A stretch of DNA of 32,444 nucleotides from Fidelibacterota bacterium (GTDB lineage: Bacteria > Fidelibacterota > Marinisomatia > Marinisomatales > UBA1611). The position numbers and the translations under genes were made by a program. The notes beneath the pieces are model-generated. The model saw only the letters and a program-made list of their open reading frames with translations, did not search any database and was not told the origin of the DNA. This document shows positions 23,257 to 32,057 of the stretch, in pieces (the first letter of the stretch is position 1; every line of letters starts with the position of its first letter). The stretch is taken from the NCBI GenBank assembly GCA_018671775.1, contig JABHGY010000098.1, positions 1-32,444 of the forward strand, in the 5' to 3' direction.

Positions 23257-25089
23257 ATGATTGAGCAAGCTATTTCAACTGTTCATTATTTATTTAATCA
23301 AGCAGAGCAAAACGGTGATATGTCTGCATTCTCATACAAATCGAAAGATCAATGGCAAGAAATCACCTGGAATACCTACAAAACTGACGTACATACTGCC
23401 GCTGGATCTTTGTTGAGTTTAAACTGTGAAGCAGGTGACAAAGTATGTATTTTAGGATTTAATTGCTATGAATGGGTTGTGATGGATATGGCTGCAATGA
23501 TGATCGGCGCTATTCCTGCTGGGATTTATGAAACATCATCCCCTGAAGAAATCACCTACATCTTGAATCATTCTGAAGCCAAAATAGTATTAATCGAGAA
23601 TCAAGAACAATGGGAAAAAATTGAAAAAATAAGAGGTGATTTGCAATACCTGAAAACAGTTATATTGATGAAAAATTGCGAAAGAATCAATGACGGATTA
23701 ACTATTTCTTGGGATGCCTTTATGGACATATCAAGCACAGCTAAAATGGATACGGCGCTGATAAATATGATGCAGTGTAAGCCTGATGATGTGGCTACAT
23801 TTATTTATACTTCGGGAACAACGGGCGCTCCCAAAGCAGTAATGCTAACGAACGATAATCTCACTTGGACAGCGAAACAAGCAATTGATATGATTGGATT
23901 ATTACCATCTGACACCAGCTTGTCCTATCTTCCCTTATCTCATATAGCAGAGCAAATGTTTACCATTCATGCTCCGACTATCGTAGGGTGGAAGGTCTAT
24001 TTTGCAACAGGACGGTTAGATGTGTTAACTAATTTAAAAGAGGTTTATCCAAGTGTACTATTTGGCGTGCCGCGCGTTTGGGAAAAATTCTACGCAGGCA
24101 TTAAAGAAAAAGTGGATTCTGCCACTGGGCTCAAGGCAAAAATTATGGCCTTTGCTATGAAAAAAGGAACAGAAGCAAATATGGCACGATTTGAAGGAAA
24201 AGTCAGTGAAGGATTTGGATATAATCTTGCTAATAAACTTGTATTTTCGAAAGTAAAAGAAGCTATTGGTTTTACAAAATTACGAGTAGCTGTCTCAGGT
24301 GCAGCACCAATTAATGCTGATATTTTAAAATTCTTTGCCAGCTTGGATGTTCCCATTTGGGAAGTTTATGGCCAATCGGAAGGAAGTGGGCCTACAACAT
24401 TCAACCGCCCAGAACAAACAAAGTTAGGTTCAACTGGACCTAAATATCCTGGCACTGAAGTAAAATTAGCTGAAGATGGTGAAATCTTATTAAAAGGTCG
24501 AAATGTATTTAAGGGATATTATAAAGATCAAATAGCGACAGACGAGTGTCTAACAGAAGGTTGGTTGCATTCTGGGGATTTGGGCCGTTTTGATGAGGAT
24601 GATTTTCTTTTCATAACAGGAAGAAAAAAGGAGATTATCGTAACATCTGGAGGAAAAAATATTGCTCCAACTGCTATTGAAGAACAGTTAAAAGGTATCC
24701 CTGTCGTTTCTCAGGCTGTTGTCATTGGCGATAGGCGAAATTATATTACAGCTTTAATAACCTTAGATGCTGGATATTTATTGCGAACCAAATTGGATGT
24801 TGATATCACAGGAATATCACCAACGGAATTAGTAAATGAATTTCAAAAATATGATCGAGATTATTCTGAATTTTGCACTGATTCCGATGTTTTAAAAGAA
24901 GTGCAAGATGGAATAAACAATGTGAATGATTTATTTGCAAGAGTAGAGCATGTGCGGAAATTTAAAATTTTACCACGAGATTTTTCCATAGTCGAAGATG
25001 AATTGACACCCACATTCAAAATTAAGCGAAAAAAAGTTTATGCAAACTGGGAAGATAGTATTGAAAAACTTTATGCTGAAGAAGTATAA
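23257..25089 (+). CDS. Long-chain acyl-CoA synthetase (AMP-forming)
   Basis: 610 residues, of the FadD15/long-chain acyl-CoA ligase type. It activates fatty acids with ATP to acyl-AMP and then acyl-CoA. The AMP-binding P-loop is Y184-TSGTTGAPKAVMLT. Other motifs are LSYLPLSHIAEQ, the VYGQSEGSGPTTFN adenylate-binding segment, LHSGDLGRFDED and the hinge/catalytic region ITGRKKEIIVTSGGKNIAPTA. A good Shine-Dalgarno and its own likely promoter precede it. It is the first gene after the tRNA-Leu gap. Chain-length preference cannot be deduced. Confidence 0.93.
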   Translation: MIEQAISTVHYLFNQAEQNGDMSAFSYKSKDQWQEITWNTYKTDVHTAAGSLLSLNCEAGDKVCILGFNCYEWVVMDMAAMMIGAIPAGIYETSSPEEITYILNHSEAKIVLIENQEQWEKIEKIRGDLQYLKTVILMKNCERINDGLTISWDAFMDISSTAKMDTALINMMQCKPDDVATFIYTSGTTGAPKAVMLTNDNLTWTAKQAIDMIGLLPSDTSLSYLPLSHIAEQMFTIHAPTIVGWKVYFATGRLDVLTNLKEVYPSVLFGVPRVWEKFYAGIKEKVDSATGLKAKIMAFAMKKGTEANMARFEGKVSEGFGYNLANKLVFSKVKEAIGFTKLRVAVSGAAPINADILKFFASLDVPIWEVYGQSEGSGPTTFNRPEQTKLGSTGPKYPGTEVKLAEDGEILLKGRNVFKGYYKDQIATDECLTEGWLHSGDLGRFDEDDFLFITGRKKEIIVTSGGKNIAPTAIEEQLKGIPVVSQAVVIGDRRNYITALITLDAGYLLRTKLDVDITGISPTELVNEFQKYDRDYSEFCTDSDVLKEVQDGINNVNDLFARVEHVRKFKILPRDFSIVEDELTPTFKIKRKKVYANWEDSIEKLYAEEV

Positions 25090-25139
25090 GCTTAGTCTCT
25101 TTGTTTTTATCTCATCTTATTTAAATAGATAGACACATA

Positions 25140-26135
25140 ATGTCTTATTTTGCTGTGCTTGGTGCTGGATCTTGGGGTGCAACCATTGCCCAACATTTAG
25201 TCACACTAGATCATCAAGTCAATTTATGGAGTAAATTTGACCATGAAGTTGAATTACTTCGAACGGCAAAAACTCACCCATTTATTGAAGATCTTTCTCT
25301 AGATAAAAAAATTCAACTTACATCAAATCTAGAAGAGGCGATTGATAGAGCAGAATACATTGTCATTGCAATTCCTTCTCATTTTGTCCGTGATTTATTT
25401 ATTGAATTAAAAAATGTAATTAAAAACGATCAAAAGTATATTATTTTATCAAAGGGCATTGAAAATGACACATTGTTGACAATGAGTCAAGTCGTTCATG
25501 AAGCTGGAGATATTTCAAAAGATAAAATAATTGCCTTATATGGACCGAGTCATGCGGAAGAAGTTGCCAAGGACATGCCTACAACATTAGTCTCTGCTTG
25601 TGTCGATGAAGGGACAGCAAAAGAAATTCAGCACTTATTTTCGTCACCTACGCTCAGAATCTATTCCAATACAGATATCTTAGGAGTAGAATTAGGAGGG
25701 TCACTCAAAAATGTTTTTGCAATCGCAGCTGGGATTTGTGATGGCATTGGCTATGGGGATAATACAAAAGCTGCTTTAATGACACGAGGCATGTATGAGA
25801 TGATTCGTTTAGGGACCGCAATGGGCGCGCAAAAAGAAACATTTCAAGGTTTGAGTGGGATTGGTGACGTAATTGTAACTTGTTTGAGTCAACATTCCAG
25901 GAACCGCTCAGTTGGCGAAAAAATTGGGCAGGGGAAAAAATTGGATGAAGTGCTCAATGAAATGCAAATGATTGCAGAAGGCGTGAAAATGGCTAAGTCT
26001 GTACATCAATTGAAAAAGAAATATGATATTGAAATGCCTATTTCTGAAGCTGTATATCGCATTTTATTCGAAAATGATAACGCTAAAGAGGCGATTACAG
26101 CTCTAATGATACGAGGATTAAAACCTGAAAATTAG
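25140..26135 (+). CDS. gpsA: Glycerol-3-phosphate dehydrogenase [NAD(P)+]
   Basis: 331 residues. GpsA reduces dihydroxyacetone phosphate to glycerol 3-phosphate for phospholipid synthesis. The Rossmann motif is G8-AGSWGAT. Also present are YIILSKGIE, ALYGPSHAEEVA, the catalytic Lys190 in GGSLKNVFAIAAG and the LSGIGDVIVTCLSQHSRNR substrate site. The length is normal. It lies 50 nt after the acyl-CoA ligase, and the two together provide acyl-CoA and glycerol 3-phosphate for lipid assembly. No strong Shine-Dalgarno is seen. Confidence 0.96.
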   Translation: MSYFAVLGAGSWGATIAQHLVTLDHQVNLWSKFDHEVELLRTAKTHPFIEDLSLDKKIQLTSNLEEAIDRAEYIVIAIPSHFVRDLFIELKNVIKNDQKYIILSKGIENDTLLTMSQVVHEAGDISKDKIIALYGPSHAEEVAKDMPTTLVSACVDEGTAKEIQHLFSSPTLRIYSNTDILGVELGGSLKNVFAIAAGICDGIGYGDNTKAALMTRGMYEMIRLGTAMGAQKETFQGLSGIGDVIVTCLSQHSRNRSVGEKIGQGKKLDEVLNEMQMIAEGVKMAKSVHQLKKKYDIEMPISEAVYRILFENDNAKEAITALMIRGLKPEN

Positions 26136-26148
26136 CATAGATTAGTTC

Positions 26149-26178
26149 TTGACATCTATAGATCATGGTAATTAAGCT
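26149..26178 (+). promoter_or_regulatory. Candidate promoter of the Lys-rich mini-protein gene
   Basis: A perfect TTGACA (26149-26154) is followed after 18 bp by TAAGCT (26173-26178), a weak -10. The downstream leader of about 65 nt carries a directly repeated ATCATGGT (26162-26169 and 26213-26220). The start codon at 26248 has an AAGGA Shine-Dalgarno. Confidence 0.4.
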
Positions 26179-26247
26179 TAGGTCGATTGTTTGGAGAGTT
26201 CAATACCAGGCAATCATGGTTAACCAAAACAAAAAAAAGGAAATAAC

Positions 26248-26490
26248 ATGACACGTTTATTAAAAGTGATTCTTTCTCTTGTCATCGCTCTTTCTATGGT
26301 CGCAATCTTACCAGCAGAAACAACCGTTACTAAAACGGATGCTGCAGTTGCAATTCAGAAAGATTCTGTAGATGATAATGTCTTCGCAATGGATGAAAAG
26401 AAGAAAAAGAAGAAAAAGAAAAAGAAGAAAAAAGGCAAGAAAAGCAAATGGAAATGGGGAAAGAAAAAGAAATTAGGTTCTCGCAAGTAA
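26248..26490 (+). CDS. Secreted lysine-rich mini-protein
   Basis: 80 residues. A signal peptide (about 1-25, with LILSL-like core and cleavage after L-P-A) precedes a short neutral/acidic spacer (ETTVTKTDAAVAIQKDSVDD). Then comes a tail of about 30 residues that is almost all Lys, broken only by Gly, Ser, Trp and Leu (KSKWKWGKKKK). The gene has its own candidate promoter, a good AAGGA Shine-Dalgarno and an intrinsic terminator right after it, so it is a real, separately expressed unit. The extreme basic tail suggests binding to polyanions such as LPS, DNA or teichoic-like polymers. The Lys block resembles that in the exported TPR protein at 1045. No family is recognised. Confidence 0.75.
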   Translation: MTRLLKVILSLVIALSMVAILPAETTVTKTDAAVAIQKDSVDDNVFAMDEKKKKKKKKKKKKGKKSKWKWGKKKKLGSRK

Positions 26491-26505
26491 TTTCTCCCAA
26501 GACAT

Positions 26506-26540
26506 AAAAAAAGGCGTGACAAATGTTGCGCCTTTTTTTT
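26506..26540 (+). terminator. Intrinsic terminator after the mini-protein gene
   Basis: AAAAAAAGGCGTGAC (26506-26520) pairs with GTTGCGCC followed by eight Ts (26525-26540), with an AAAT loop. Two G-U pairs are included. The A run on one side and T run on the other make it work in both directions. Confidence 0.9.
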
Positions 26541-26593
26541 TATCTATATGTTTGTTATTTTTACCCACTCAAAACTCAATAAAGGATTACCCA

Positions 26594-27454
26594 ATGCTTA
26601 AAAATTCCATCCAAATTATATTATATTCAATTATATTATTTTCATTCGCTTTTCCCCAAGAAGAAGATATGGATGATAGTGGGAGTGAAATGTTTAATGA
26701 TATCTCATTCTTTTTTGATCAAGAGGCAGGAAATACAAATCATCTTTCTATATCAGGTGAATGGATATTTAATTTGAATGGAGACCTAGGACCTTTTGCC
26801 GATACAGAATTTATGATGTCAGCCAATAGTAATTACTCAGAATTAAACAAAGATGTTTATGCGCAAGATTTTGGGGCACATATCCAATTTGATTGGATGG
26901 CTAATGGTATATTTTCACCATTTATGTTTGGAGATATCTCTTCCGATCAAACCATTGGTTTGAAAAATAGAACTAATTTTGGTATCGGTGTTAAACAAAA
27001 ATTAGGACGAATATTTTCCATTAGCGCTGCGGTTTTAAATGAAGATGAAACTACAACTGCTTGGAATGATTCATTATCTATAGAATTTGATTCAACAGAA
27101 TCATTTCAACGTTTATCTATTCGCCCCAAGATTAAAATTAAATTCAATGACGGAGCAACTGTATTTGACTATCGCACATATTGGAAACCTAAGTTATCTG
27201 ATTTTGATGACTATTTATGGGAAAACGAATTAAAAGTAACGATTGAAACTTTTTATGAATCCTTAAGTATTGATTTTTTGTATACACATAAATTTATAAA
27301 ACGTTATAAGGATAATCCTATTTTAAAACCTGAAGACCTATGGACAATCGTTGGCGTCAGAGAAGATACAGGACAATTGCTGTATGATAAAAGTTCACGA
27401 TTTTATAAAGATACGGATTCAGCATTATCAATTGGTCTTTCATTTTATTGGTAA
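26594..27454 (+). CDS. DUF481-like outer-membrane beta-barrel protein
   Basis: 286 residues from the ATG at 26594, which has an AAGGA Shine-Dalgarno 8 nt upstream; a longer TTG-initiated frame from 26516 starts inside the terminator and is rejected. A signal peptide (about 1-21, ending F-A-F before Pro-Gln) leads into alternating aromatic strands (HIQFDWMANGIFSPFMFG, NRTNFGIGVKQKL, RLSIRPKIKIKFN) typical of a small beta-barrel, and the protein ends in SIGLSFYW, with a C-terminal aromatic residue like other barrels. The strand pattern resembles DUF481 (YdiY-type) proteins. The function is unknown. Confidence 0.65.
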   Translation: MLKNSIQIILYSIILFSFAFPQEEDMDDSGSEMFNDISFFFDQEAGNTNHLSISGEWIFNLNGDLGPFADTEFMMSANSNYSELNKDVYAQDFGAHIQFDWMANGIFSPFMFGDISSDQTIGLKNRTNFGIGVKQKLGRIFSISAAVLNEDETTTAWNDSLSIEFDSTESFQRLSIRPKIKIKFNDGATVFDYRTYWKPKLSDFDDYLWENELKVTIETFYESLSIDFLYTHKFIKRYKDNPILKPEDLWTIVGVREDTGQLLYDKSSRFYKDTDSALSIGLSFYW

Positions 27455-27482
27455 ATTAAATAAAAACAACATTTAATATAGC

Positions 27483-27516
27483 TGGGATAAGTAATTAATT
27501 TCTTATCTCATTTTTT
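27483..27516 (+). terminator. Terminator-like hairpin abutting leuS
   Basis: TGGGATAAG (27483-27491) pairs with CTTATCTCA (27502-27510) over a 10-nt loop (9 bp, one G-U), followed by six Ts (27511-27516) that touch the leuS ATG at 27517. It can end transcription of the upstream barrel gene or act as an attenuator of leuS. Confidence 0.6.
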
Positions 27517-29931
27517 ATGCAATACAATCATCTACAAATAGAAAAAAAGTGGCAAGCTTACTGGGAAAAACACAAGACCTTTAAAGCTGGAATAGACCAC
27601 AATAAAGAGAAACTTTATATCTTAGATATGTTTCCCTATCCATCAGGTGCAGGGCTTCATGTTGGACACCCCTTAGGCTATACAGCTACAGATATTTACT
27701 CCAGATTTAAGCGTCTACAAAAATATAATGTATTACATCCTATGGGCTGGGATGCATTTGGCCTTCCCGCAGAACAATACGCAATAAAAACGGGTGCGCA
27801 CCCACAAGTGACTACAGCTGAAAATGTTAAAAATTTTAAACGACAAATTAAAATGTTGGGATTTTCTTATGATTGGGACCGAGAAGTAAACACTACAGAT
27901 CAGTCTTATTACAAATGGACTCAATGGATATTTTTGCAATTGTATAAAAAAGGATTGGCCTACGAAGCAAAAGTACCTGTTAACTGGTGCCCGGAATTAA
28001 AAGCTGTTTTAGCAAACGAGGAAGTGATAGACGGAAAATCTGAAATGGGTGGGCATCCAGTTGTACGCCAACCCATGAGGCAATGGATGTTTCGAATTAC
28101 CAATTATGCCGAATCATTATTAAATGGGTTAGAAGACTTAGATTGGCCAGAAAGTGTAAAAGAACTTCAACGAAATTGGATTGGACGATCTGAAGGCGCA
28201 AAGGTATATTTTAACTTACCATCCATAAATGAAAATATTACAGTATATACTACGCGTCCTGATACATTATTTGGGGCAACTTATATGGTCTTATCGCCTG
28301 AACATTCTTTAGTCCAAAAATTGGTGAAACCTGAAAATATACCTGCTGTAAATGCATATATAAATGCAGCTCAGAAAAAAAGTGATTTAGATAGGGGAGA
28401 GCTGAATAAAGATAAAACTGGCGTTCCGTTAGGCGTTATGGCAATAAATCCAGTCAATGGGAAAGAGATACCTATTTGGATAGCTGATTATGTGCTTATG
28501 AGTTATGGAACTGGTGCTATTATGGCTGTTCCTGGTCATGATCAACGTGATTATGAATTTTCAAAAAAATTCAACTTGCCAATACTCGAAGTTGTTTCGG
28601 GTGGAGATATTTCAGAAATGGCCTATGTTGATAATGAAGCTGGAGTCTTAGTCAACTCATCGAACGATTTTGGATTAAATTTGAGTGGCCAAAAAGTTTC
28701 AGAAGCTATACAATCAACAATAAAATGGCTTGTTGAGGGAAATAGGGGAGAAGCATCTGTCCAATATAAATTGAGAGACTGGCTATTTTCTAGACAAAGA
28801 TATTGGGGAGAACCAATTCCAATCATCCATAAGCATGACGGAACCATACAAGAAATTCCTGAATCAGACTTACCGTTGACACTCCCAAATATGGAAAATT
28901 ATGAACCCGCTGGGACTGGAGAATCGCCTTTAGCGAATGCGGATGATTGGGTCAATACAGGACTTGGCAGACGCGAAACCAATACTATGCCACAGTGGGC
29001 TGGATCTTGTTGGTATTTTTTACGATATGTTGACCCAAATAATGATGAAAGTGCATGGAGTAAAGAAGCTGAAGAATATTGGATGCCTGTTGATTTATAT
29101 GTGGGTGGCACAGAGCATGCAGTTTTACATTTGCTATATGCACGCTTTTGGCATCATGTTTTACATGATCTGGGACTCGTTTCAACGCGCGAGCCTTTTC
29201 AAAAATTATATAATCAAGGCATGATTCAGGGCGAAGACGGACAAAAAATGAGTAAATCCAGAGGAAATGTCATTAACCCTGACGATGTTGTCATGGAATT
29301 TGGTGCTGACTCTTTCAGATTATACGAAATGTTTATGGGACCTTTAGATAAGGCAAAACCATGGAATACAAAAGGATTGCAAGGTTGTCATCGATTCATA
29401 TTAAAAACATGGAAATTATACATAAAGCATAAAGACATTTCCAAAAATATAAAAAATAATGACACCAAAACTGAAACACTTTTTCATCAAACTATCAAAA
29501 AGATAACAGACGATTTAAACAAGCTTCAATTTAATACAGCCATTTCACAATTGATGATTCTAACAAACCATTTAGCTAAACAAAAGTCCGTTAGTCGGAA
29601 ATTATTAGAAAATATGCTTATATTGCTAAATCCGTTTGCGCCACACATTACGGAAGAATTAAATCATCTTTATGGGAATTCAATTGTAATCACCAAACAA
29701 AAATGGCCAAAATGGGATTCAGAAAAAATAAAAGAAGAAACGATTGACATTCCAGTTCAAATAAACGGAAAACTCAAAGCAAATATATCTGTGAATATAG
29801 AGAATGATTCTAAAGAAGAAATCATTAACAAGGCAAAAAACAGCGAGAAAATATTAATTATATTAAAAGGGAAGCAGATTATTAAAGAAATTTATGTTCC
29901 AGGCCGCATCATCAATATTGTGATAAAATGA
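27517..29931 (+). CDS. leuS: Leucyl-tRNA synthetase
   Basis: 804 residues, in the range of bacterial LeuRS though shorter than E. coli's 860. It charges tRNA-Leu, one of which lies about 4.4 kb upstream in this window. The HIGH motif is H48-VGH51 in [16 protein letters not shown]. The editing domain has [15 protein letters not shown] and [16 protein letters not shown]. The KMSKS loop is K577-MSKS581. The start ([13 protein letters not shown]) matches the family, so the ATG at 27517 is right. That leaves no Shine-Dalgarno, because a T tract and hairpin directly precede it. The gene faces the minus-strand K+ channel gene. Confidence 0.97.
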   Translation: MQYNHLQIEKKWQAYWEKHKTFKAGIDHNKEKLYILDMFPYPSGAGLHVGHPLGYTATDIYSRFKRLQKYNVLHPMGWDAFGLPAEQYAIKTGAHPQVTTAENVKNFKRQIKMLGFSYDWDREVNTTDQSYYKWTQWIFLQLYKKGLAYEAKVPVNWCPELKAVLANEEVIDGKSEMGGHPVVRQPMRQWMFRITNYAESLLNGLEDLDWPESVKELQRNWIGRSEGAKVYFNLPSINENITVYTTRPDTLFGATYMVLSPEHSLVQKLVKPENIPAVNAYINAAQKKSDLDRGELNKDKTGVPLGVMAINPVNGKEIPIWIADYVLMSYGTGAIMAVPGHDQRDYEFSKKFNLPILEVVSGGDISEMAYVDNEAGVLVNSSNDFGLNLSGQKVSEAIQSTIKWLVEGNRGEASVQYKLRDWLFSRQRYWGEPIPIIHKHDGTIQEIPESDLPLTLPNMENYEPAGTGESPLANADDWVNTGLGRRETNTMPQWAGSCWYFLRYVDPNNDESAWSKEAEEYWMPVDLYVGGTEHAVLHLLYARFWHHVLHDLGLVSTREPFQKLYNQGMIQGEDGQKMSKSRGNVINPDDVVMEFGADSFRLYEMFMGPLDKAKPWNTKGLQGCHRFILKTWKLYIKHKDISKNIKNNDTKTETLFHQTIKKITDDLNKLQFNTAISQLMILTNHLAKQKSVSRKLLENMLILLNPFAPHITEELNHLYGNSIVITKQKWPKWDSEKIKEETIDIPVQINGKLKANISVNIENDSKEEIINKAKNSEKILIILKGKQIIKEIYVPGRIINIVIK

Positions 29932-29937
29932 TATTAT

Positions 29938-29955
29938 ACATAATATGTATTATGT
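29938..29955. terminator. AT-rich hairpin between convergent genes
   Basis: ACATAAT (29938-29944) and ATTATGT (29949-29955) are perfect arms with a 4-nt loop, in the 29-nt gap between the leuS stop and the channel gene stop. It is AT-only apart from one C/G pair and lacks a T tract, so it is a weak terminator at best. Confidence 0.35.
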
Positions 29956-29960
29956 GCATA

Positions 29961-30956
29961 TTACAACTTTAGATTTTCTTTTTTAAATTTACCCATATTT
30001 GTTTTATCGCCTAGAATCATGATTGTTTGATTGTTAAGCAGTACAGTATCAGGCGCTGGATTTATAATCGATTGGCCGTTTTCATCTACAATGCCTACAA
30101 TAATAAGATTATAGTCTTCTCTGAGTTTACTTTCCTTAATCATTGTATTGTGATACGCACTCAGTTTCGATAACGCAATTTCATCGACACTCAAATCTAT
30201 ATTTTGATGAGATGGAGAAACAATTGATACGGAATCTTCAATCAATGGCGATAACAACATTTCTGCAATACGGTGTCCACCAGCTGTGTACGGATTAACC
30301 ACTTTATCCGCGCCAGCTCTTTTGAGTTTAGACGCATTCACTTCCTTGCTGCAGCGGCTTAATAAGAATACACTCGGATTCAAAGTCCGTATAGACATGG
30401 TTACAAATAAATTATCTTGATCTGTATCTAAAACAACCACAACCCCAACTGAATACTCGATACGGGCACTTTTGAGCGTTTCATCGCTGGTGGCATCACC
30501 CAATAAACATAATATGTTATTATTCTGCATGAGATCAACTTTTTGTTCATTTTTTTCAATGATAACAAAAGGGAGCTTCTTCTCTTTGAGTTCATTTGCA
30601 ATGACGGCTCCCATCCTGCCATATCCACAAATAATAAAATGATTTTTTAATTTATTAATTTTATTTTCCATTTTTTTACTCCTATAATTTCCAAATTGAG
30701 ACAAAATATCGCCAATATTCGATAATAATATTCCCACCCCGGTCACACCAAATATAATTAAAATAATAGCCCAAATTCGTCCCGCATCACTTAAGGGGTG
30801 AACTTCTGTGAATCCCACAGTTGATAAGGTAAGAAATGTCATATAAGCGCTATCAATAAGGGACCAGTCATTACCGCCTATAAAATAGAATCCACTCGTT
30901 CCGATGATTAAGAGACTGATAATGTAAACAATGATAAGGATCTTTCCTTTAAGCAT
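29961..30956 (-). CDS. Potassium channel protein with RCK (TrkA-N/TrkA-C) domains
   Basis: 331 residues in the MthK/Kch-type layout. Helix 1 is about 6-26, pore helix about 35-44, selectivity filter T46-VGF-T50-E51 and helix 2 about 62-84. A cytoplasmic RCK_N Rossmann domain (about 108-225) starts with FIICGYGRMG and has an acidic end of strand 2 (VIIEKNEQKV) that would bind NAD(H) or another adenine nucleotide. An RCK_C domain follows to the end. It likely controls K+ flux across the inner membrane. The filter has FTE where TVGYGD is commonest. The gene is monocistronic, convergent with leuS, and has a palindrome in its upstream region. Confidence 0.88.
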   Translation of the reverse strand: MLKGKILIIVYIISLLIIGTSGFYFIGGNDWSLIDSAYMTFLTLSTVGFTEVHPLSDAGRIWAIILIIFGVTGVGILLSNIGDILSQFGNYRSKKMENKINKLKNHFIICGYGRMGAVIANELKEKKLPFVIIEKNEQKVDLMQNNNILCLLGDATSDETLKSARIEYSVGVVVVLDTDQDNLFVTMSIRTLNPSVFLLSRCSKEVNASKLKRAGADKVVNPYTAGGHRIAEMLLSPLIEDSVSIVSPSHQNIDLSVDEIALSKLSAYHNTMIKESKLREDYNLIIVGIVDENGQSIINPAPDTVLLNNQTIMILGDKTNMGKFKKENLKL

Positions 30957-30997
30957 AGGATTTCTATATGGATTAGTTGTTTAAGTGATTTTGAGTG

Positions 30998-31015
30998 AGG
31001 TCTAATTTAAGACCT
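30998..31015. repeat. Palindrome upstream of the K+ channel gene
   Basis: AGGTCT (30998-31003) and AGACCT (31010-31015) are reverse-complement arms around AATTTA. It lies 42 nt upstream of the channel start, between it and the terminator of the neighbouring operon, so an operator is possible. Confidence 0.35.
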
Positions 31016-31032
31016 GTTGACTTATATATAAT

Positions 31033-31061
31033 AAAAAAGGCTGAATAAATTCAGCCTTTTT
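31033..31061 (-). terminator. Intrinsic terminator of the minus-strand coiled-coil operon
   Basis: A7-symmetric hairpin: the arms GGCTGAA (31039-31045) and TTCAGCC (31050-31056) flank a 4-nt loop, with As before and Ts after, so it works in both directions. It lies 23 nt past the stop of the 31084 gene. Confidence 0.9.
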
Positions 31062-31083
31062 GTCAAATATCCATGTGTGATTA

Positions 31084-31596
31084 TTATTTTTCCGCTTGCT
31101 TGGCTTTATCTTTTTGAATTATAGGTAAAGCTTCAATTTCTTTTAAACGACTCTCTAATGTTGAAAGTGTCTGTTCTAAATCCGACAATTTTCTTTTTGA
31201 TCTTGATTTATGTCCGCGCAAATCGTCGCCTACATCTGCAATATCATTTTCAACATTTCTAAATCGTTTTTGCACATCACGATCTAATGCATTTAGAGCA
31301 TAATTCACATCGTCAATTAAGCTCGCTAAAGAATCAGTCATAGCCTGAATTAAATCAGTATTGGACAAAATATCTTTCTGTGCCTGCTGAACATGTTTTC
31401 CACGACCAATAAATTGTAAGTTTAACTGCCTAAGATCTTCACGAAATTCATTCTGAGTTATAAATGTATGAGCCTGTTCTTCTTTTATAATACCATCCAT
31501 TCGTCTATTTAATTCATTGGATTGATAATGGAAATATCCTCCAGCTATCAATAATACGATTAAAATCCCAAATACAACTTTGTCTTTAACGTTCAT
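31084..31596 (-). CDS. Membrane-anchored coiled-coil protein
   Basis: 170 residues. One transmembrane helix at about 7-24 (VVFGILIVLLIAGGYF) is followed by a long charged helical region with heptad-like spacing to about residue 160 (ELNRRMDGIIKEE, NALDRDVQKRFRNVENDI, SDLEQTLSTLESRLKEIE). The topology is probably N-in, with the coiled coil outside the cytoplasm, but this is not certain. It starts 12 nt after the stop of the paralogue-B coiled-coil gene and shares its terminator, so the two products may interact. No family is recognised. Confidence 0.72.
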   Translation of the reverse strand: MNVKDKVVFGILIVLLIAGGYFHYQSNELNRRMDGIIKEEQAHTFITQNEFREDLRQLNLQFIGRGKHVQQAQKDILSNTDLIQAMTDSLASLIDDVNYALNALDRDVQKRFRNVENDIADVGDDLRGHKSRSKRKLSDLEQTLSTLESRLKEIEALPIIQKDKAKQAEK

Positions 31597-31608
31597 TATT
31601 ACCTCAAT

Positions 31609-31962
31609 TTACTTATTATCTAATGCTTCAAGCCGTTTTTCCCAATCACTTAATTCCCCTGTTTCCTCGGAGGTCGGCTCTAAAGAACCTCCATTAGAAT
31701 TTGATATTTCTTTTTCAGGTAAATTTTCTGAACTCATTATAGAATGGAGCAATTCCACTCTTTTTTTAGAATTCCCTTTCAACTCCGTCATCAGAGTTTC
31801 TACTTCTTCGTCATAATCTGAAATAGTTTGACTTAATCGATTCATTAGTTCATCAATTAAAGCTTGTCCGTAAGATTCATTAACACCATCTAATAAATCT
31901 GTAAACCGTTCACTTAAGTAAGCTACGCGAGATTCTTTGTTTTCAAAATTTATATTCATCAC
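31609..31962 (-). CDS. Charged coiled-coil protein (paralogue B)
   Basis: 117 residues, soluble, no signal. Residues 15-68 align without gaps with residues 21-74 of the + strand protein at 14248: 25 of 54 positions are identical by my count, including YGxxLxxELxNRLxQTI, DxxEEV, then LKxNS. The distal motif S-D-WEKRLE near the C-terminus is shared too. Unlike paralogue A, it lacks the Lys-rich tail and ends soon after the WEKRLE motif. It is the first gene of a pair with the membrane-anchored coiled-coil protein at 31084. No strong Shine-Dalgarno is seen. The function is unknown. Confidence 0.75.
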   Translation of the reverse strand: MMNINFENKESRVAYLSERFTDLLDGVNESYGQALIDELMNRLSQTISDYDEEVETLMTELKGNSKKRVELLHSIMSSENLPEKEISNSNGGSLEPTSEETGELSDWEKRLEALDNK

Positions 31963-32057
31963 AATTTTTAATTAAGTTCTAATTTTTCTCCATCAATTAA
32001 GGATTGGAATTTGTTGAAAAGATACCCAAATCGGCAATCAATATATTAAAAGATATT

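Noticed and set aside
26516-26593. TTG-initiated N-terminal extension of the barrel protein
   Set aside because: It would start within the terminator hairpin; the ATG at 26594 has a Shine-Dalgarno and an immediate signal peptide.
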